From contig CM048751.1 in NCBI GenBank assembly GCA_026315105.1, positions 340,736,649-340,800,648 of the forward strand: DNA of 64,000 nt, written 5' to 3'. Under the pieces are notes generated by a model. It was not told where the DNA came from. It was given only the letters and a program-made list of their open reading frames with translations, and made no database searches. Made by a program: the position numbers and the translations under genes. Of this stretch, positions 60,580 through 64,000 are shown piece by piece (position 1 is the first letter of the stretch; each line of letters begins with the position of its first letter). This stretch comes from Locusta migratoria. Taxonomy: Eukaryota; Arthropoda; Insecta; Orthoptera; Acrididae.

Positions 60580-60653
60580 GCTCTATTAATTTCTTTGAAA
60601 GTAGCATTTGGCGTTAAATTCAGAAGCCCATAATAATCAACTTCCTTCTTCAT
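60580..60653 (-). CDS. DNAJB13: DNAJB13-like exon 1: start codon and J-domain helix I
   Basis: Encodes residues 1-24 plus two bases of codon 25. It starts MKKEVDYYGLLNLTPNAT and runs into the helix I/II region (KEINR). The ATG at 60653 has a purine (G) at -3, and the DYY.LL.L opening is standard for J domains, so I take it as the true start. The donor is GC|GTGAGT, phase 2. It joins the exon at 57992 to read INRAFHRLILRYHP, matching the family at the same place. Confidence 0.9.
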
Positions 60654-63600
60654 TGCTTATTAGTTTCTTGAAACTCTGAAGCACTTTTTTGTAGATATGC
60701 AGTAAATTATGTGAGCAGAGACTACTGCAAGAAATTAAACAAAGAGATCTATAAAAACAATTGTGACAGAGATGTTATACAAAAGAATTTTTAAAATGTT
60801 TATTGTTTACATATCCTTGTGATGCATATATTTTCCACCTCTGCAAGAAATTTATTTTTGTATCATAAAGAGTATTCTTCTACAAAACATAATCTTGTTT
60901 TATGCAAGCAATTTCCTGTGATTTTCATTGAATGACTAATTCAAAGAATAATAATCATGAGATAATTGTACTAAGTAAATCTCAACTGGACATCTAGGGT
61001 TAAGAAATGGATGTGAGATAAAGAAACAAACAAAAAGTCTGTGTGAACAGACTGGTGTATATTGCAGTTTATCTAATTACAAAACATGATCATGATATCA
61101 GCATTTGTTAGTGTAAAATATTTTACAACAGAAAGCAAAATGTTAGAGCCAAAATAAAATTGACAGGAAAGTCCTACATGATTACTACTAAAAATGTATA
61201 GTTTTCATGAAAATGTTTGGTTGCTCAAATTAGGTAAATGATGGAAGATGGAATAATGAATCTACTTTTAAACTCTTGTGAAAGCCTGCTTCATGTATCT
61301 CACTTTAATGTCAAAAGCAACTATTTAACTCTGTGAATAAGGTTACACCTGTTTGACATTTGTAATTAATGTATCTAATCTGAAGGGAGATAATGTTATC
61401 AGTATAGTACCACAGCCTTGCAGAACCTGTAGCAAGATTTACATTCAGTATTGGAGCCGAATACTCAACATACAGTTCACATACACTGTGCTTCATGGAA
61501 AGTTATCAGGTGGGTTTTAATTTTCTGGTGCTATTATTAGCTAACTACTTAGAAAACCTTTTAGGATATCTGTCAATATTGAAGAATAAAAGTAGTAAAT
61601 TGTAGATACAATTTATTATTATTTTAAAATTCTTCTTAAATTAGTATCACTATTGAATACCATCTTCACATAAACTGTATCCTATATTTTCTACTGTTTC
61701 TGAATGTAGATAGTTACTGAAGGAACACATTAGAGAAAAATTCAGAAAGTAAACAGCAGCATAGCCCTTAAGTGACACATTGAATTGTCAGTGTAACGCA
61801 GTTTATAAAAAATGAAAAAAACATCATCTTAGAAATGTTATCCCTTTATACAAACAACAAACATGTGAATCTACACAATTAAATGTTATGATGTTAGTTG
61901 CATTAATTTCATCGTGAAGGAGAAGTTGTGGAAAACTGCTTATTTTTCAGAAATCTGTATCAGAGTATAAAAAAGGTACAAATAAGTGATGAACTTTTTC
62001 ACTTAATTTTAATGCAAAAAATTTTTTGCTTCAGGTCATTTAACTTGTTAATAACTATCAGATTAAATTCTAGTTTAGGGGCCACTACCTTCTGTTTGAT
62101 GTTCACATTTTGGTAGCAAAAGGCAGTCATTGAGAAATGTTGTATAGAGTGCCAATGAAAACTCATCTTTTATACCATTAAGGAATATGGTATGTAATTT
62201 AAATGTTGTAATGTATGTGTTTTAATGTAATCTATAATTCTTCATTATAGGAACAAAGCTTTTGAGATTATTTACTTTGTCGAATTAGGTTTCGCAGTAA
62301 CAAAAAGAACTTTGATATTAGCACAATTGGTAAAACTTTATGATGCTTCTCACCCGGCTCCAGTGCTTATGTTGGCAAGAGATGAACAATGAAGTGTATA
62401 AATGCGTCCATATTTTTCACGAGCTAGAGTAAATGTTATTGCTGCTCATTTCAATCACAGTAAAATTAGTATTGTACCTGCTCTATGATTGACACATTCT
62501 TCTTGTCCATTTAGAAAAAAGTTATTTTCTTTTTAATTGAAGTTGCCAAGACAAAACATTTATTGGTCATCCGAGTTGTCACCATTGACCATTGGTGCCA
62601 ACATAATCACTGGAGCCTGGCGAGAAGTGTCGTACAATGTAAGCATGCAATTAATTAGAATACTTTGATATTATGTGATTTATGATATCTTTGATGACAT
62701 TGTTTATCATTTATTACATGATTTATATATAGTTAAAGATCACTGATTTGTGCTATTTTTGTCACAAAATTTAGTTCTTGTAAAAAGTACATCAAGAACC
62801 AGCCACTACATGGGTGTGACAGTTTTGTTCCTTTAAGAAATTTTCACTGAAAAGTACTTTAAATGCTAAGAAACCTATATTACTGATGAATTAATTGCAC
62901 TATATTTTCATTAATTAAAGAAACTGTCACAAATGAAATAACATTTATGATTTAAAAAAAAATGATTAATTTCCTGTGAATGTTCATGTCAACGCTGATT
63001 TGCATTACCACTTGTCAAAAACATTCACATATTATCAACAATTATGTAATGTTTTTCAGGTAAAACATTTACATGGATATCACAGTGTTCTTCACAAAAC
63101 AATATTGAAAGATGCATTTCCATTAGTACTCACTATGACACTTCTAATTGGCTGCCATTCATTACCAATACATTCCTACAAAATTTAAGTCTGTGTCTCA
63201 ATTATGACCACAGAGGATGGGCCCCAGTTAATCATTTCTGTCAACAAAGTGAGAACAAGCTCTTAAAAGTAACAGCTGCTCATCTAATTTTCTGAGCAGC
63301 TCATTTATGTACTGCTTGAAATGACACGAAACTACGTGTTGTGGCCTTATGAATGTATACACCTTTGCTTTGAATGAAATATCTATGTAGGATGATTTTT
63401 ATAAGTATATCAGTTTGAATTAACATGTGTATGTAAAAATAACAAATTTTGGAAAGAAGTTATCTGACAGACTTTCGGTGATTAATGAGCTATTACATCA
63501 GTGGTTTGTATATAACCTGAAGATGTTGCAGGAAGTGAATGAGAAACTTGTTTTTCATTTCTATTGTTTCTTTCATGAAGTTTTGCATGTGAACAACAAT

Positions 63601-64000
63601 CTTGTTATTTTCTACAAAATATGTCTTGAATTTCAAATATTTAGTTATCCAGGAACCTTTCACAGCTTAAATTACTGTGAGTGAAATGAGTTGCAATCAT
63701 ATTTTTTATCAGTAATTTACAAGAAAGTTTTCCATCAAAATACCCGTGAACCTATTGATTACTGGTGATTACTGGTATGGCAAGAGTTACGGCATGTGTT
63801 ATATCATTAACTACTGTCACAATACCAATACAAGTATATAGAGTACTTACATTATTGCTGAGTGACATTTTCTTCAGGAAAGAAGCCATTTGATGTGTAA
63901 GACATCAGCAATAACCTTATAATTGTTTTCTTACCACATTTCTTACAAACCAACAGAAAAGGAATTTCCTTATCTGCGATTTAACTCCTATGGCAAAAGT
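60654..64000. other. Upstream of the DNAJB13-like start codon
   Basis: AT-rich with no recognised gene or element. The promoter and 5' UTR should be here. I looked for an RFX X-box (GTTGCC...GGCAAC type), expected for a ciliary gene, and found no convincing match. Confidence 0.4.

Larger units (their letters stand above)
1..60653 (-). other. DNAJB13: DNAJB13-like gene, six exons assembled across the window
   Basis: I joined six minus-strand exons by splice signals and frame. Introns are 57993-60579, 51045-57767, 48577-50899, 29723-48401 and 127-29550; all start GT and end AG. Split codons rebuild cleanly: GC|T Ala, AG|G Arg, G|CT Ala, TA|C Tyr. The protein is open for 305 residues; the family is about 316 long, so only the extreme C-terminus is missing. 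Order: J domain (about residues 6-70), linker with a FFG.D.PF motif, then two DnaJ C-terminal beta domains. Linker and C-terminal sequence fit DNAJB13, the axonemal radial-spoke J-protein (RSP16 in Chlamydomonas), better than DNAJB1/4/5, which keep HPD and a Gly/Phe-rich region. In an insect it probably serves sperm flagella and sensory cilia; that role is inferred from the family. A pseudogene is unlikely given intact frames and splice sites. Confidence 0.93.

Noticed and set aside
1..60653. Processed or dead DNAJB13 copy
   Set aside because: It has introns, all splice sites are GT-AG, and 305 codons are open.
62530..62560. RFX X-box upstream of the DNAJB13-like gene
   Set aside because: GTTGCC is present but no matching half-site follows at the required spacing, and it is 1.9 kb away.

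Overview
The window is eukaryotic, AT-rich and mostly repeats. The tRNA-derived SINEs, Penelope-like elements (PLEs), RTE- and CR1-like LINEs, mariners and short terminal repeats are of the kind I associate with orthopteran genomes, and an acridid grasshopper (Schistocerca-like) is my best guess. The species is an inference, not something I could test.

One host gene runs through nearly the whole window on the minus strand. I could join six coding exons by hand: 60653-60580, 57992-57768, 51044-50900, 48576-48402, 29722-29551 and 126-1. All five introns are GT-AG, all exon phases agree, and the joined frame is open for 305 codons before running off the left edge. The product is a DNAJB13-like J-protein (axonemal radial-spoke type): an N-terminal J domain whose HPD motif reads HPE, a short linker, and the C-terminal substrate-binding domains. 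The last roughly ten residues lie outside the window. Introns are about 2.6, 6.7, 2.3, 18.7 and 29.4 kb, so about 910 coding bases are spread over more than 60 kb.

Nearly everything else sits in those introns. Intron 5 (127-29550) holds a mariner fragment, an RTE-like LINE with six stops, a gag fragment, RTE 3' ends split by a TIR insertion, and decayed PLEs. It also holds a 13.3-kb composite (14465-27740) bounded by an 8-bp duplication and short TAGGG-type inverted ends. Inside that are an LTR/gag element, two PLEs, PLE tails and a SINE. Intron 4 (29723-48401) holds a second composite LTR element (32586-45486) with both LTRs, primer-binding-site remnant, polypurine tract and gag. Inside it are two internally deleted mariners, two SINE copies, a 2.9-kb head-to-head PLE foldback with 14-bp flanking repeats, and a piggyBac-like MITE whose empty site survives in the other LTR. 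Introns 1-3 carry CR1-like and RTE-like remnants, a foldback element with a tRNA-type B box, and PLE fragments.

The 3.3 kb upstream of exon 1 (60654-64000) is AT-rich with no gene I recognise. I saw no prokaryotic genes, CRISPR array or rRNA.
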